Source of the DNA: Alistipes sp.
GTDB taxonomy: Bacteria > Bacteroidota > Bacteroidia > Bacteroidales > Rikenellaceae
Length of the DNA: 45,190 nucleotides
Assembly: GCA_017555905.1 (NCBI GenBank)
Contig: JAFZFP010000019.1
Location: forward strand, 1-45,190
Direction of reading: 5' to 3'
A model generated the notes under the pieces. The model searched no databases. It was not told the origin of the DNA and saw nothing but the letters and a program-made list of their open reading frames with translations. Shown here one piece after another: positions 18,781 through 26,587 of this stretch (the stretch's first letter is position 1; every line of letters begins with the position of its first letter). Both the position numbers and the translations under genes were made by a program.

Positions 18781-20064
18781 ATGTCAGATAGAAAACTACG
18801 TTTCGAGACGCTACAGATTCACGGTGGTTACCACGTCGATGAGTCTAATGCACGAGGCATCGCCATACATCCAACTGCTGCATACCACTTCCCAACTTGT
18901 GACTATGCCGCAAACCTATTCACCCTTAGTGAGCCAGGTTATATCTATACTCGCCTCCACAACCCTACAACAGCGGCCTATGAGGAGCGTATCGCGGCCC
19001 TCTATGGTGGTGTAGGCGCTTTGGCTACAGCATCGGGAATGTCGGCCATACTTCTTACCGTGACTGCCTTGGCTAAGGCGGGTGAGAATATTGTGGCATC
19101 GCCCTACCTCTATGGTGGTACTCATAACCAGTTTGTTATCTCGTTGCGCAACGTCGGCATCGAGTGTCGTTTGGCCGAGAGCGATAGCTCAGAGGATATC
19201 GCGAAACTCATCGACGAGAATACTCGTGCAGTCTTTGTGGAGTCTATGGGTAACCCTACCTGCCGTGTTGCAGATATCGAGGCGTTGGCCGAGGTGGCGC
19301 ATAGTAACAATATCCCACTTATCGTAGATAATACGTTTGGTGCGGGAGGTTACCTCTGCAACCCCTTCGAGTGGGGCGCAGATATCATCACCGACTCGGC
19401 TACAAAGTGGATTAATGGTCACGGTACGGCTATGGGCGGTATCATCGTCGATGGCGGTAAGTTCGATTGGCGTGCGTCGGGTAAGTTTCCTCAGATTGAT
19501 GGTCCATCGGAGGGTTATCACGGCCTAAACCTCTACGAAGCCTTTGGCCCTCAGGCCTTTATAGTGAAGTGTAGAGTGGATGGTATGCGTGACTTCGGTT
19601 GTTGTCCTTCGGCCTTCGACGCCTATCTGATGTTGCTCGGTTTGGAGACATTGTCGTTGCGAGTTAAGCACGAGGTAGAGTCGGCCTATAAGTTGGCGGA
19701 GTTCTGTCGTCAGCACCCTAAGGTTGAGCGAGTTAGTTTCGTAGGTTTCGAGGATCACCCATCATATAAGTTGGCGCAGAAGTACTATCGTTTTGGCGCT
19801 TCGGCTGTTCTCACCATAGAACTTAAGGGCGACTTGGACTCTACCATTAAGTTCGTCGAGAGCCTCAAACTATCGGGCAATATGACTATGATTGGCGATT
19901 CGATATCTGTCGTTACCCATCCAGCCTCTACTACGCACAAGCAACTATCCGACGAGGCTAAGCGTGCCGCAGGTATCACACCTACACTCTTGCGCGTATC
20001 GTTGGGTTTGGAGAATGTGGAGGATATCATTGCTGACTACGAGGAGGCTCTTGCAAACGTATAG
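18781..20064 (+). CDS. metY: O-acetylhomoserine sulfhydrylase (O-acetylhomoserine aminocarboxypropyltransferase)
   Basis: A PLP enzyme of the Cys/Met-metabolism family that forms homocysteine from O-acetylhomoserine and sulfide. At 427 residues it has the MetY length, longer than cystathionine synthases (about 380-400). The PLP lysine is K209 in DSATKWINGHG; YTRLHNPT (56-63) and the SGMSAI cofactor-phosphate segment are present, and the C-terminus has LLRVSLGLEN(V)EDI. The first residues (RKLRFETLQIHGGY) match MetY openings. It is the first gene of metY-metX-hom behind a Met-rich leader. The gene directly downstream makes its substrate, which supports the acetyl-ester specificity. Confidence 0.94.
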   Translation: MSDRKLRFETLQIHGGYHVDESNARGIAIHPTAAYHFPTCDYAANLFTLSEPGYIYTRLHNPTTAAYEERIAALYGGVGALATASGMSAILLTVTALAKAGENIVASPYLYGGTHNQFVISLRNVGIECRLAESDSSEDIAKLIDENTRAVFVESMGNPTCRVADIEALAEVAHSNNIPLIVDNTFGAGGYLCNPFEWGADIITDSATKWINGHGTAMGGIIVDGGKFDWRASGKFPQIDGPSEGYHGLNLYEAFGPQAFIVKCRVDGMRDFGCCPSAFDAYLMLLGLETLSLRVKHEVESAYKLAEFCRQHPKVERVSFVGFEDHPSYKLAQKYYRFGASAVLTIELKGDLDSTIKFVESLKLSGNMTMIGDSISVVTHPASTTHKQLSDEAKRAAGITPTLLRVSLGLENVEDIIADYEEALANV

Positions 20065-20074
20065 GCGTTGAGGT

Positions 20075-21091
20075 ATGAGTAAGGTCTATCATCATAACAC
20101 CCCTTTATGCCTTGAGTCTGGCGAGATACTCCCAGAGGTAGATATTGTCTACGACACCTTTGGAGAACTCAACGAGGCTAAGGATAATGTTATCTGGGTT
20201 TGTCACGCTCTTACGGCGAACTCCGATGTTGCCGATTGGTGGCCACATACTGTGGAGGAGGGGCGTTTCCTCGACCCTTCGCGCTACTTTATCATCTGCG
20301 CAAACTTCCTTGGCTCCCACTATGGTACCACCTCTCCGTTGTCGATAAACCCTGCTACGGGCGAGAAGTACTACTACGACTTCCCACGTATCACGGTGCG
20401 CGATATGGTGCGATGCCACCAACTCTTGGCCCGCCACTTGGGTATCGAGCGAGTGAAGATGCTAATCGGTAGTTCCATCGGAGGTTTCCAGTGTATGGAG
20501 TGGGCGATTATGGAACCCCACTTTATGGAGCATCTAGCCCTTATTGCCACAACGACTTGTTCTGAGCCTTGGGCTGCGGCCTTCAATGAGTCGCAACGAA
20601 TGGCGATTCGCCTCGATAGGAGTTGGGGTGAGCGACGCGATGATGCAGGCCTTGATGGTATGGCCGTAGCACGCTCCATAGCCCTCATTAGTTATCGTGG
20701 AGGTGCTGCCTATAACGCAACACAGCAGGATAACAACGTCGATATCTCCTTCGAGCGCAGGGCGCATAGTTATCAGCAGTATCAGGGCGAAAAGTTGCGC
20801 AGAAGGTTTAATGCCATCTCCTACTACAGACTCTCCGAGGCGGTGGATTCTCACAACATAGCCCGAGAGAGAGGCTCAATTGCCCAGGCGCTCAGTGCCA
20901 TTAAGGCTCGCACGTTGGTCGTAGCAATCTCCTCCGATATACTCTTTCCTCCCGAGGCTCACATCCCTCTTAGGGAGCATATCTCGGATGTGGAGTATCA
21001 CCTCATAGAGTCGGAGTTTGGTCACGATGGTTTTTTGGTTGAACACGACAAATTAAATAGGATAATTACGAACTTTATAAATACTAAGTAG
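20075..21091 (+). CDS. metX: Homoserine O-acetyltransferase
   Basis: An alpha/beta-hydrolase-fold acyltransferase that transfers an acyl group, normally acetyl, to homoserine to activate it for sulfhydrylation. It has 338 residues. The triad is S134 in IGSSIGGFQ, D288 in AISSDILFPP and H317 in EFGHDGFL. The N-terminal VCHALTANS and NFLGSHYGTTSP loops match the MetX oxyanion and substrate pocket. It starts 10 bases after metY and ends 3 bases before hom, so the three genes are clearly one operon. Acetyl versus succinyl specificity is not certain from sequence, but pairing with MetY favours acetyl. Confidence 0.94.
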   Translation: MSKVYHHNTPLCLESGEILPEVDIVYDTFGELNEAKDNVIWVCHALTANSDVADWWPHTVEEGRFLDPSRYFIICANFLGSHYGTTSPLSINPATGEKYYYDFPRITVRDMVRCHQLLARHLGIERVKMLIGSSIGGFQCMEWAIMEPHFMEHLALIATTTCSEPWAAAFNESQRMAIRLDRSWGERRDDAGLDGMAVARSIALISYRGGAAYNATQQDNNVDISFERRAHSYQQYQGEKLRRRFNAISYYRLSEAVDSHNIARERGSIAQALSAIKARTLVVAISSDILFPPEAHIPLREHISDVEYHLIESEFGHDGFLVEHDKLNRIITNFINTK

Positions 21092-21094
21092 GTT

Positions 21095-22276
21095 ATGAAA
21101 AACTTGAATATAGGACTCTTTGGTTTTGGAAATGTGGGTCGCGGTTTGTACGACGTTCTTAAGCGTATCAATTCGGAGAATGTACACATCAAGCGTGTAT
21201 GTGTGCGCGATCTTAACAAGCCACGTGGCGTAGAGGCTGAGTTTACCAACAATGCCGACGACATCTTCAACGATAAGGATATCAACCTCATTGTCGAGGT
21301 TATCGACGATGCCGAAGCAGCATACGATATCGTTAAGCGTGCGTTGAAGAGTCGCATTCCTGTAGTTTCAGGCAACAAGAAGATGTTGGGTCACCATATC
21401 CTTGAACTCATCGACATTCAGGCACAGTACAACACTCCATTGCTCTACGACGCTTCGGCGTGTGGCTCAATTCCAGTGATTCGTAACCTCGAAGAGTACT
21501 ACGACAACGACCTTCTCTGCTCGGTGAAGGGTATCTTGAATGGCTCATCAAACTTCATCCTTTCGAAGATCTTCAACGAGCATATGTCCTATGGCGACGC
21601 TTTGAAGTTGGCACAGGACTTGGGCTTTGCCGAGAGCAACCCAACACTTGACATCGATGGCTGGGACTCGTTGTATAAACTCATCATCATCACCGTTCAC
21701 GCCTTCGGTGTCTATGTTGCTCCCGAGGAGATTCTCACCTACGGTATCTCTACGATGAACGATGCCGACATCCGCTTCGCTTTGGAGAAGGATCGCCGTA
21801 TCAAACTCGTAGCACACGTCGAGAAGATTGATGATAGACTTATTATGTGTGTGTTGCCTCAGTTGATCTCTCGCAACAAGTATATCTATAGTGTTGAGGA
21901 TGAGTTCAATGGCGTGGTAATCAAGGGTTTGTTCTACGACAAACAGTTTATGTTCGGTCGTGGTGCTGGTGGTCACCCAACTGGCTCGGCTGTGCTTAGC
22001 GATATCACCGCTTGTGCCTACAACTATCGCTACGAGTACAAGAAGCGCAACGACTCGGTGTTGCCTCGTTACACCACCGAGCATACCTTCCGTGTCTACT
22101 TCCGCTATAAGAGTGCAGAGCAACGTAATCTGTTGAACTTTACAAAGATACGTGAGCAGTACACATCCGATGATTATAACTATATCGTGGGTGATGTTAC
22201 CTTGAGCAACCTCAAGGCTCATCAGGAAGAGTTGCGAATCAAGGATTGTTTCGTTGCAGCCTATCCGCTCGACTAA
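21095..22276 (+). CDS. hom: Homoserine dehydrogenase
   Basis: It reduces aspartate semialdehyde to homoserine with NAD(P)H, supplying the substrate of MetX. It has 393 residues and is not fused to aspartokinase. The Rossmann motif GFGNVGRG is at 9-16; VVSGNKKML (about 90-98) and ACGSIPVI...KGILNGSSNFIL form the catalytic domain. After about residue 310 the protein is divergent and I cannot see a clear ACT domain, so Thr feedback inhibition may be absent or altered. Placement behind metY-metX, rather than with thrB/thrC, suggests that this enzyme is dedicated to or controlled with methionine synthesis. Confidence 0.9.
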   Translation: MKNLNIGLFGFGNVGRGLYDVLKRINSENVHIKRVCVRDLNKPRGVEAEFTNNADDIFNDKDINLIVEVIDDAEAAYDIVKRALKSRIPVVSGNKKMLGHHILELIDIQAQYNTPLLYDASACGSIPVIRNLEEYYDNDLLCSVKGILNGSSNFILSKIFNEHMSYGDALKLAQDLGFAESNPTLDIDGWDSLYKLIIITVHAFGVYVAPEEILTYGISTMNDADIRFALEKDRRIKLVAHVEKIDDRLIMCVLPQLISRNKYIYSVEDEFNGVVIKGLFYDKQFMFGRGAGGHPTGSAVLSDITACAYNYRYEYKKRNDSVLPRYTTEHTFRVYFRYKSAEQRNLLNFTKIREQYTSDDYNYIVGDVTLSNLKAHQEELRIKDCFVAAYPLD

Positions 22277-22296
22277 AATAAAGAGGAGTAATGAAA

Positions 22297-22330
22297 CGAG
22301 GCGTGTCCATCATCGGACACGCCTCGCTTT
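22297..22330. terminator. Terminator between hom and rlmD
   Basis: CGAGGCGTGTCC (22297-22308) pairs perfectly with GGACACGCCTCG (22315-22326), 12 pairs with loop ATCATC, followed by CTTTG on the plus strand and TTTC on the minus strand. It lies between converging genes and probably serves both. Confidence 0.8.
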
Positions 22331-22360
22331 GTAAGGTTAAGTGTGGTAGTATAACCACTG

Positions 22361-23770
22361 TTATCTCTTTCGCAACTTCACGACATTCTCCACGTGGTGT
22401 GTATGTGGGAACATATCCACGGGCTGAACAGCCAATATCTCGTACATATCGTCGAGAAGTGCTAGGTCGCGAGCCTGAGTCGAGGGGTTGCAACTAACAT
22501 ATACCATACGCTCTGGTGCTGCCCTCTTGATAACCTCGATAACCCTCTCGTCCACACCCGCACGTGGTGGGTCGAGGATGATGACATCGGGGCGACCATT
22601 ACGTGCTACGAACTCATCGCTAAGCACATCCTTCATATCGCCAGCATAGAAGGTTGTATTGTCGATGCCGTTAATCATAGAGTTGATCTTAGCATCCTCG
22701 ATAGCCTCGGGAACATACTCCACGCCGACAACACGCTTGGCTCTGCGGGCGCAGAAGTTAGCGATGGTACCCGTACCTGTGTAGAGGTCGTAGAGGGTAT
22801 CACTATCCTTCAACTCGGCAAAGTCGCGAGTGACCTTGTAGAGTTCGTATGCCTGCTCGGAATTTGTCTGGTAGAAGGACTTTGGGCCAACCTTGAATTG
22901 TAGTCCCTCCATCTCCTCGATGATGTGGTCCTTGCCAGCGAAGCAGATAGGCTCACGGTCGCCGAGCGAGTCGTTCCACTTCTCGTTAATCATATAGATA
23001 AGCGATGTAATCTCAGGGAACTCGCTCTTGAGATACGACATAAGGGCGTTGATGCGCTCTGTGTCGTTCTCGTTGAATACCACGATCACCATCACCTCGC
23101 CTGTTGAGGCGGTGCGGATAACCATTGTTCGCATCAAGCCCTCGTGGGCGCGAGCGTTATGGAACGAATAGCCGTTCTCTATACAGAAGGCCTTAGTAGC
23201 CAGACGAATACGATTCGAGAGGTCTATCTGAAGGTGGCACTTGTTGATATCCAATACCTTGTCGAAACAGCCAGGGATATGGAAACCTACGGCAGGTGCA
23301 GCCTCGATGTTATCGCCCGAAGATATCTCCTCGTAGGTAAGCCAGCGACGGTCGGCAAAGGTGAACTCCAACTTGTTGCGGTACTCGCGTGTCTGTGCCG
23401 AGCCGAGGCAGGGTAACACCTCAGGGATATTGAGGTGACCGATGCGCACGAGTTGGTCGATAACCTGCTGGCGCTTCTGCTTGAGCTGCTCCTCGTAGGG
23501 TAGGTTTTGCCACTTGCAACCGCCACAGATGCCGAAATGCTCGCAGAAGTGCTCTACACGCAGTGGCGACTTCTCCACGAAGCGCACCACGACACCCTCC
23601 ATAAAGCGGCGGTGGTGTTTGCGAATCTGCACATCTACAACATCTCCAGGTACTGTCATAGGCACAAAGACAACCTGATTATCCACCTTTCCCATTGCCT
23701 TTCCCTCGGCAGCCAAGGTGGTTATATGTAGTCCCTCAATAAGTGGGTAGTCCTTTCTTCTTTTTCCCAT
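22361..23770 (-). CDS. rlmD: 23S rRNA (uracil-5-)-methyltransferase, RlmD/RumA family
   Basis: A SAM-dependent RNA m5U methyltransferase of 469 residues. An N-terminal TRAM domain (about 10-65) is followed by the 4Fe-4S ligands C76, C82, C85 and C178. The Rossmann motif is DLYTGTG (329-335). Catalysis uses DPPRAG (400-405) and the nucleophile C427 in VSCNPST. Family proteins modify U1939/U747-type positions in 23S rRNA or tRNA U54; which one applies here is not decidable from sequence, although the four iron-sulfur cysteines favour RlmD/RlmCD over TrmA. It is last in the ricT-gldH-trmB-rlmD run, 11 bases after trmB. Confidence 0.9.
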   Translation of the reverse strand: MGKRRKDYPLIEGLHITTLAAEGKAMGKVDNQVVFVPMTVPGDVVDVQIRKHHRRFMEGVVVRFVEKSPLRVEHFCEHFGICGGCKWQNLPYEEQLKQKRQQVIDQLVRIGHLNIPEVLPCLGSAQTREYRNKLEFTFADRRWLTYEEISSGDNIEAAPAVGFHIPGCFDKVLDINKCHLQIDLSNRIRLATKAFCIENGYSFHNARAHEGLMRTMVIRTASTGEVMVIVVFNENDTERINALMSYLKSEFPEITSLIYMINEKWNDSLGDREPICFAGKDHIIEEMEGLQFKVGPKSFYQTNSEQAYELYKVTRDFAELKDSDTLYDLYTGTGTIANFCARRAKRVVGVEYVPEAIEDAKINSMINGIDNTTFYAGDMKDVLSDEFVARNGRPDVIILDPPRAGVDERVIEVIKRAAPERMVYVSCNPSTQARDLALLDDMYEILAVQPVDMFPHTHHVENVVKLRKR

Positions 23771-23781
23771 AAATTCCTCAA

Positions 23782-24534
23782 TTAAAAAGCCTTAGTTCTA
23801 TTCTCCTCGGCATCCTTCTCTAAGATGTCGTCGCCTTCCCAGTCGAAGTACTCGAAGTCGGTACATCCTTCGAGGCTGAAGCGTGTGTAGGTGATAGGTA
23901 GGCCCATCGCTACGAACTTTGTCTCGTAGGCAGTCTTTACCGAGAGTACCTCGTCGGCATATCCCGATCCATAGATATCGTCGTTCTGTACCTCCGCTTT
24001 GAGTCCGAGACGCTCAATCACGGCGGCGGTATAGTTGAATAGGTGCTTCGAATCGGTCTTCAGGTTGATTACACCTGTCTCTTCGAGCATTCGTTTGTAG
24101 TCGGCCAAGAAGAGTGGAGATGTGAGGCGTTTCTTGGCACGGCGGCTCTTGAGCTGAGGGTCGGGGAAGGTGATCCATATCTCGGCAATCTCGCCCTCGG
24201 CAAAGAACGAGCGGATAAACTCGATGCGTGTGCGTACGAAGCCTACATTCGACATACCGCGCTCCGTAGCGGTCTTTGCGCCTCGCCACATACGTGCGCC
24301 CTTGATGTCGATACCTATGTAGTTCTTGTCGGGGTTGCGCTCCGCGAGGGCCACGGTATATTCGCCTCTGCCACAGCCGAGTTCCAAAATGATTGGGTTG
24401 TCGTTGTGGAAGAAGTCGCTATGCCACTTACCCTTGAGAGGGTGGTCCTTGTGGAATATGTCGTCAAACTCTGGCTGTACCATACACTTGAATGTAAGGT
24501 TTTCAGCAAACTTTCGTAACTTATCTTTTCCCAT
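23782..24534 (-). CDS. trmB: tRNA (guanine-N7)-methyltransferase
   Basis: It makes m7G at position 46 of tRNA. It has 250 residues. The SAM motif is LELGCGRGEYT (50-60), and the family signature is ITFPDPQLKSRRAKKRL (121-137; the usual form is FPDPW-K-x-RHxKRR), with a Gln-Leu in place of the common Trp-x, as seen in Bacteroidota members. The C-terminal TDSKHLF and YETKF segments fit. It is cotranscribed with gldH upstream (27-base gap) and rlmD downstream (11-base gap), forming an RNA-modification pair. Confidence 0.93.
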   Translation of the reverse strand: MGKDKLRKFAENLTFKCMVQPEFDDIFHKDHPLKGKWHSDFFHNDNPIILELGCGRGEYTVALAERNPDKNYIGIDIKGARMWRGAKTATERGMSNVGFVRTRIEFIRSFFAEGEIAEIWITFPDPQLKSRRAKKRLTSPLFLADYKRMLEETGVINLKTDSKHLFNYTAAVIERLGLKAEVQNDDIYGSGYADEVLSVKTAYETKFVAMGLPITYTRFSLEGCTDFEYFDWEGDDILEKDAEENRTKAF

Positions 24535-24561
24535 TGGGTTAATATGTTTTTTCGTTCGTTT

Positions 24562-25011
24562 CTACTTGTTGGTCTCGCTGTTCGAGGCATTTATGGCAAT
24601 ACCTACGGAGTTGATACCCTCGATAGCGGTGTGAGGGGTCAGGCGGAAGCGGTATCTGCCAGGGGTCTTGAGCAACGCATTGCGCCTATAGACAAAGGTT
24701 TGAGTCTCGGGGCGCAGATTCGAGAGTCGGGGGATGTGGAGAGTGAATGGCTCCTCCACCACCAACGAGTCGGGTGATATGCTCACGATGCTCATTGCCA
24801 CCGAATCGGCGACATACCCTTTGTCGTAGCGCACGACGATAGAGATGTCGCGCAACGAAAGAGTATCTACATTGTCGTAGTAAAACTCCTCGATGCTGTT
24901 CCACATCTTGCGCTCGGTGTCGTGCATCTCAATATCGCTCATCTGGTGGGTATTACAGCCCACGAAGAGGAGTGTAAGGAGTGTGATAAAAAGATAGGTA
25001 ACTCGCTTCAT
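24562..25011 (-). CDS. gldH: GldH-family lipoprotein
   Basis: A 149-residue lipoprotein with signal MKRVTYLFITLLTLLFVG and lipobox Cys19. The mature part is a beta-rich domain; W37, the LSLRDISIVVRYDKGY strand and the C-terminal GRYRFRLTPHTAIEGINSVGIAI resemble the GldH pattern (G-x-Y-x-F-x-I ... L-x-G-I-x-x-V-G-I-x-I). GldH is needed for gliding in flavobacteria, but non-motile Bacteroidales keep a homologue of unknown role. Its place next to ricT is the usual Bacteroidota arrangement and is the best support for the call, since sequence conservation is low. Confidence 0.72.
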   Translation of the reverse strand: MKRVTYLFITLLTLLFVGCNTHQMSDIEMHDTERKMWNSIEEFYYDNVDTLSLRDISIVVRYDKGYVADSVAMSIVSISPDSLVVEEPFTLHIPRLSNLRPETQTFVYRRNALLKTPGRYRFRLTPHTAIEGINSVGIAINASNSETNK

Positions 25012-25040
25012 TATAGTAGGTTTCGTCGCTCTAAGACTCT

Positions 25041-26504
25041 TTAGTTGTTACCCTCCTTGTTCTCCTCGTTGCGGTTGCCGTTGTTGCGACTACGGTTGCC
25101 ATCATTACGTCTGCCACGGCGGAAGTTGCGGTGGCGGTTACGGTCGTTGCGACCCTCGCCACGCTCTTGGCGCTCCTGTCCCTCTTGGTGCTCCTCGCCA
25201 CCCTCGACGTTACGCTTAGCGTCACGAGGCTGGTTATGCTCCTTAGGTGCTTTAGGCTCGCGATTCTCTTTAGGCTCACGCTCCTCGCTCTTTGGGGTGT
25301 TGTCGGTAGCCTCTGTGCTACCCTCGCCCTTCTGTGCTTTCTCGCCACGGTCTCCCTTGTCGCCACGGTCTCCCTTGTCGCCACGGCTACGCTTGTTGCG
25401 CTTATTACGCTTGCTACCCTTGTTGTCGAAGCGGGTGATGCTATCCTCCTCGTTGCGATATGTAGGCTCGGCCACCTGCTCCATACCTTCACCCTCCAAC
25501 TTATCAACCTTGACGCCCTCGCGGTTTAGGGCGATGATCTCTCTGACACGCGAAGCGGGAATTGTTGTGAGGTTGGCGATGGTATTCTTGCTCGTAGAGA
25601 ACGACATCATTCCTGCCAATGGGTCGGTCTTGATGAGGCAGTACTCGCCATCGATAGTCTGCAGTGGCTCTCTTAGGCGTGGTATAGCACGACAAGCGTC
25701 TGCATATACGTCGTACTCATACATAAGGCAACACTTCAACTTAGAACACTGACCAGCCAACTTCTGTGGGTTTAGAGAAATCTCCTGCATACGAGCGGCA
25801 TTGGTCGTCACGCTGGAGAAACTCGACATCCACGACGCACAGCATAACTCACGACCACAAGCACCGATACCACCGATGCGTCCAGCCTCCTGACGTGCGC
25901 CAATCTGCTTCATCTCGATACGTATGTGGAAGCGCTCGGCAAAGACCTTGATCAGCTCTCGAAAGTCTACACGCTCATCGGCGATATAGTAGAATATGGC
26001 CTTGAGTTTGTCGCCCTGATACTCCACATCGCCAATCTTCATATTTAGACCCATCTCCGCAGCAATCTGGCGTGAAGCAATCATCGTCTCGTGCTCCAAG
26101 GCTATCGCCTCCTGCCAGCGCTCGATATCATATGGACGGGCCTTGCGGTATATCTTCTTGAACTCGCCATTGTGGGGGTTGAAGCCTACACGACGCATCT
26201 GCTTAGCCACCATATCGCCTGTGAGCGATACGATGCCGATGTCGTGGCCTGGCTGTGCCTCCACCGCAACGATGTCGCCACGCTTGAGGTCGAGGTTGTT
26301 CACATTCTGGTAGTAGGAGCGACGTGTGTTCTTGAACCTCACCTCGAAGATATCCGATGGTATGTTCACAGGATACTCCTCCAACCAATTAGTCTCGTGG
26401 AGTTTATAACACCCCTCAACTGCTACGGCTTCGATCTCGTCGCCACAGTCGCAGAAGCAACATCCACGGCCCATTTCTGGTATATGTTTTTTATTGCAAC
26501 TCAT
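25041..26504 (-). CDS. ricT: RicT/YaaT (PSP1-domain) protein with a charged low-complexity tail
   Basis: I start it at ATG 26504 (MSCNKKHIPEMGRGCCFCDCG), downstream of its promoter; the product is 487 residues. The PSP1 core (about 50-270) has the hallmark cysteines C216, C221, C222 (GACGRELCC) and C253, C258, C259 (GQCSKLKCC). In Bacillus, RicT belongs to the iron-sulfur RicA-RicF-RicT complex that affects RNase Y and mRNA maturation; the role in Bacteroidota is unclear. From about residue 375 to the end the protein is disordered, rich in Lys/Arg/Glu/Gly/Asn, with KGDRGD repeats and an RGRR/NRSRNN RNA-binding-like end. The cysteine-rich N-terminus is typical of Bacteroidota members. Confidence 0.85.
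   Translation of the reverse strand: MSCNKKHIPEMGRGCCFCDCGDEIEAVAVEGCYKLHETNWLEEYPVNIPSDIFEVRFKNTRRSYYQNVNNLDLKRGDIVAVEAQPGHDIGIVSLTGDMVAKQMRRVGFNPHNGEFKKIYRKARPYDIERWQEAIALEHETMIASRQIAAEMGLNMKIGDVEYQGDKLKAIFYYIADERVDFRELIKVFAERFHIRIEMKQIGARQEAGRIGGIGACGRELCCASWMSSFSSVTTNAARMQEISLNPQKLAGQCSKLKCCLMYEYDVYADACRAIPRLREPLQTIDGEYCLIKTDPLAGMMSFSTSKNTIANLTTIPASRVREIIALNREGVKVDKLEGEGMEQVAEPTYRNEEDSITRFDNKGSKRNKRNKRSRGDKGDRGDKGDRGEKAQKGEGSTEATDNTPKSEEREPKENREPKAPKEHNQPRDAKRNVEGGEEHQEGQERQERGEGRNDRNRHRNFRRGRRNDGNRSRNNGNRNEENKEGNN
25343..25386 (-). repeat. 18-bp tandem repeat inside ricT
   Basis: The unit CGCCACGGTCTCCCTTGT occurs at 25343-25360 and 25361-25378, with a third partial copy to 25386. On the coding strand it encodes a collagen-like RGDKGD repeat in the disordered tail of RicT. 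Being a multiple of three, copy-number change would alter tail length without a frameshift. Confidence 0.8.
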
Positions 26505-26535
26505 ACAATTAATCACGTATATATATAAATCGGGG

Positions 26536-26567
26536 TAAAGATAGGAAAAAAAAGATAGAAAGGCAAA
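26536..26567 (-). promoter_or_regulatory. Promoter for ricT-gldH-trmB-rlmD
   Basis: On the minus strand, TTTG (26564-26567), 20 bases, then TATCTTTA (26536-26543), one mismatch from TAnnTTTG. It ends 31 bases upstream of the chosen ricT start and lies in the short gap after the barrel protein gene, so the operon can be expressed independently. Confidence 0.55.
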
Positions 26568-26587
26568 TGTTGCAAATATATTTTGCG

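Noticed and set aside
22291-22497. 68-codon frame with an AGAGGAG site after hom
   Set aside because: The start is part of the terminator stem and the rest overlaps the 3' end of rlmD in antisense; the SD-like run is the spacer before the hairpin.
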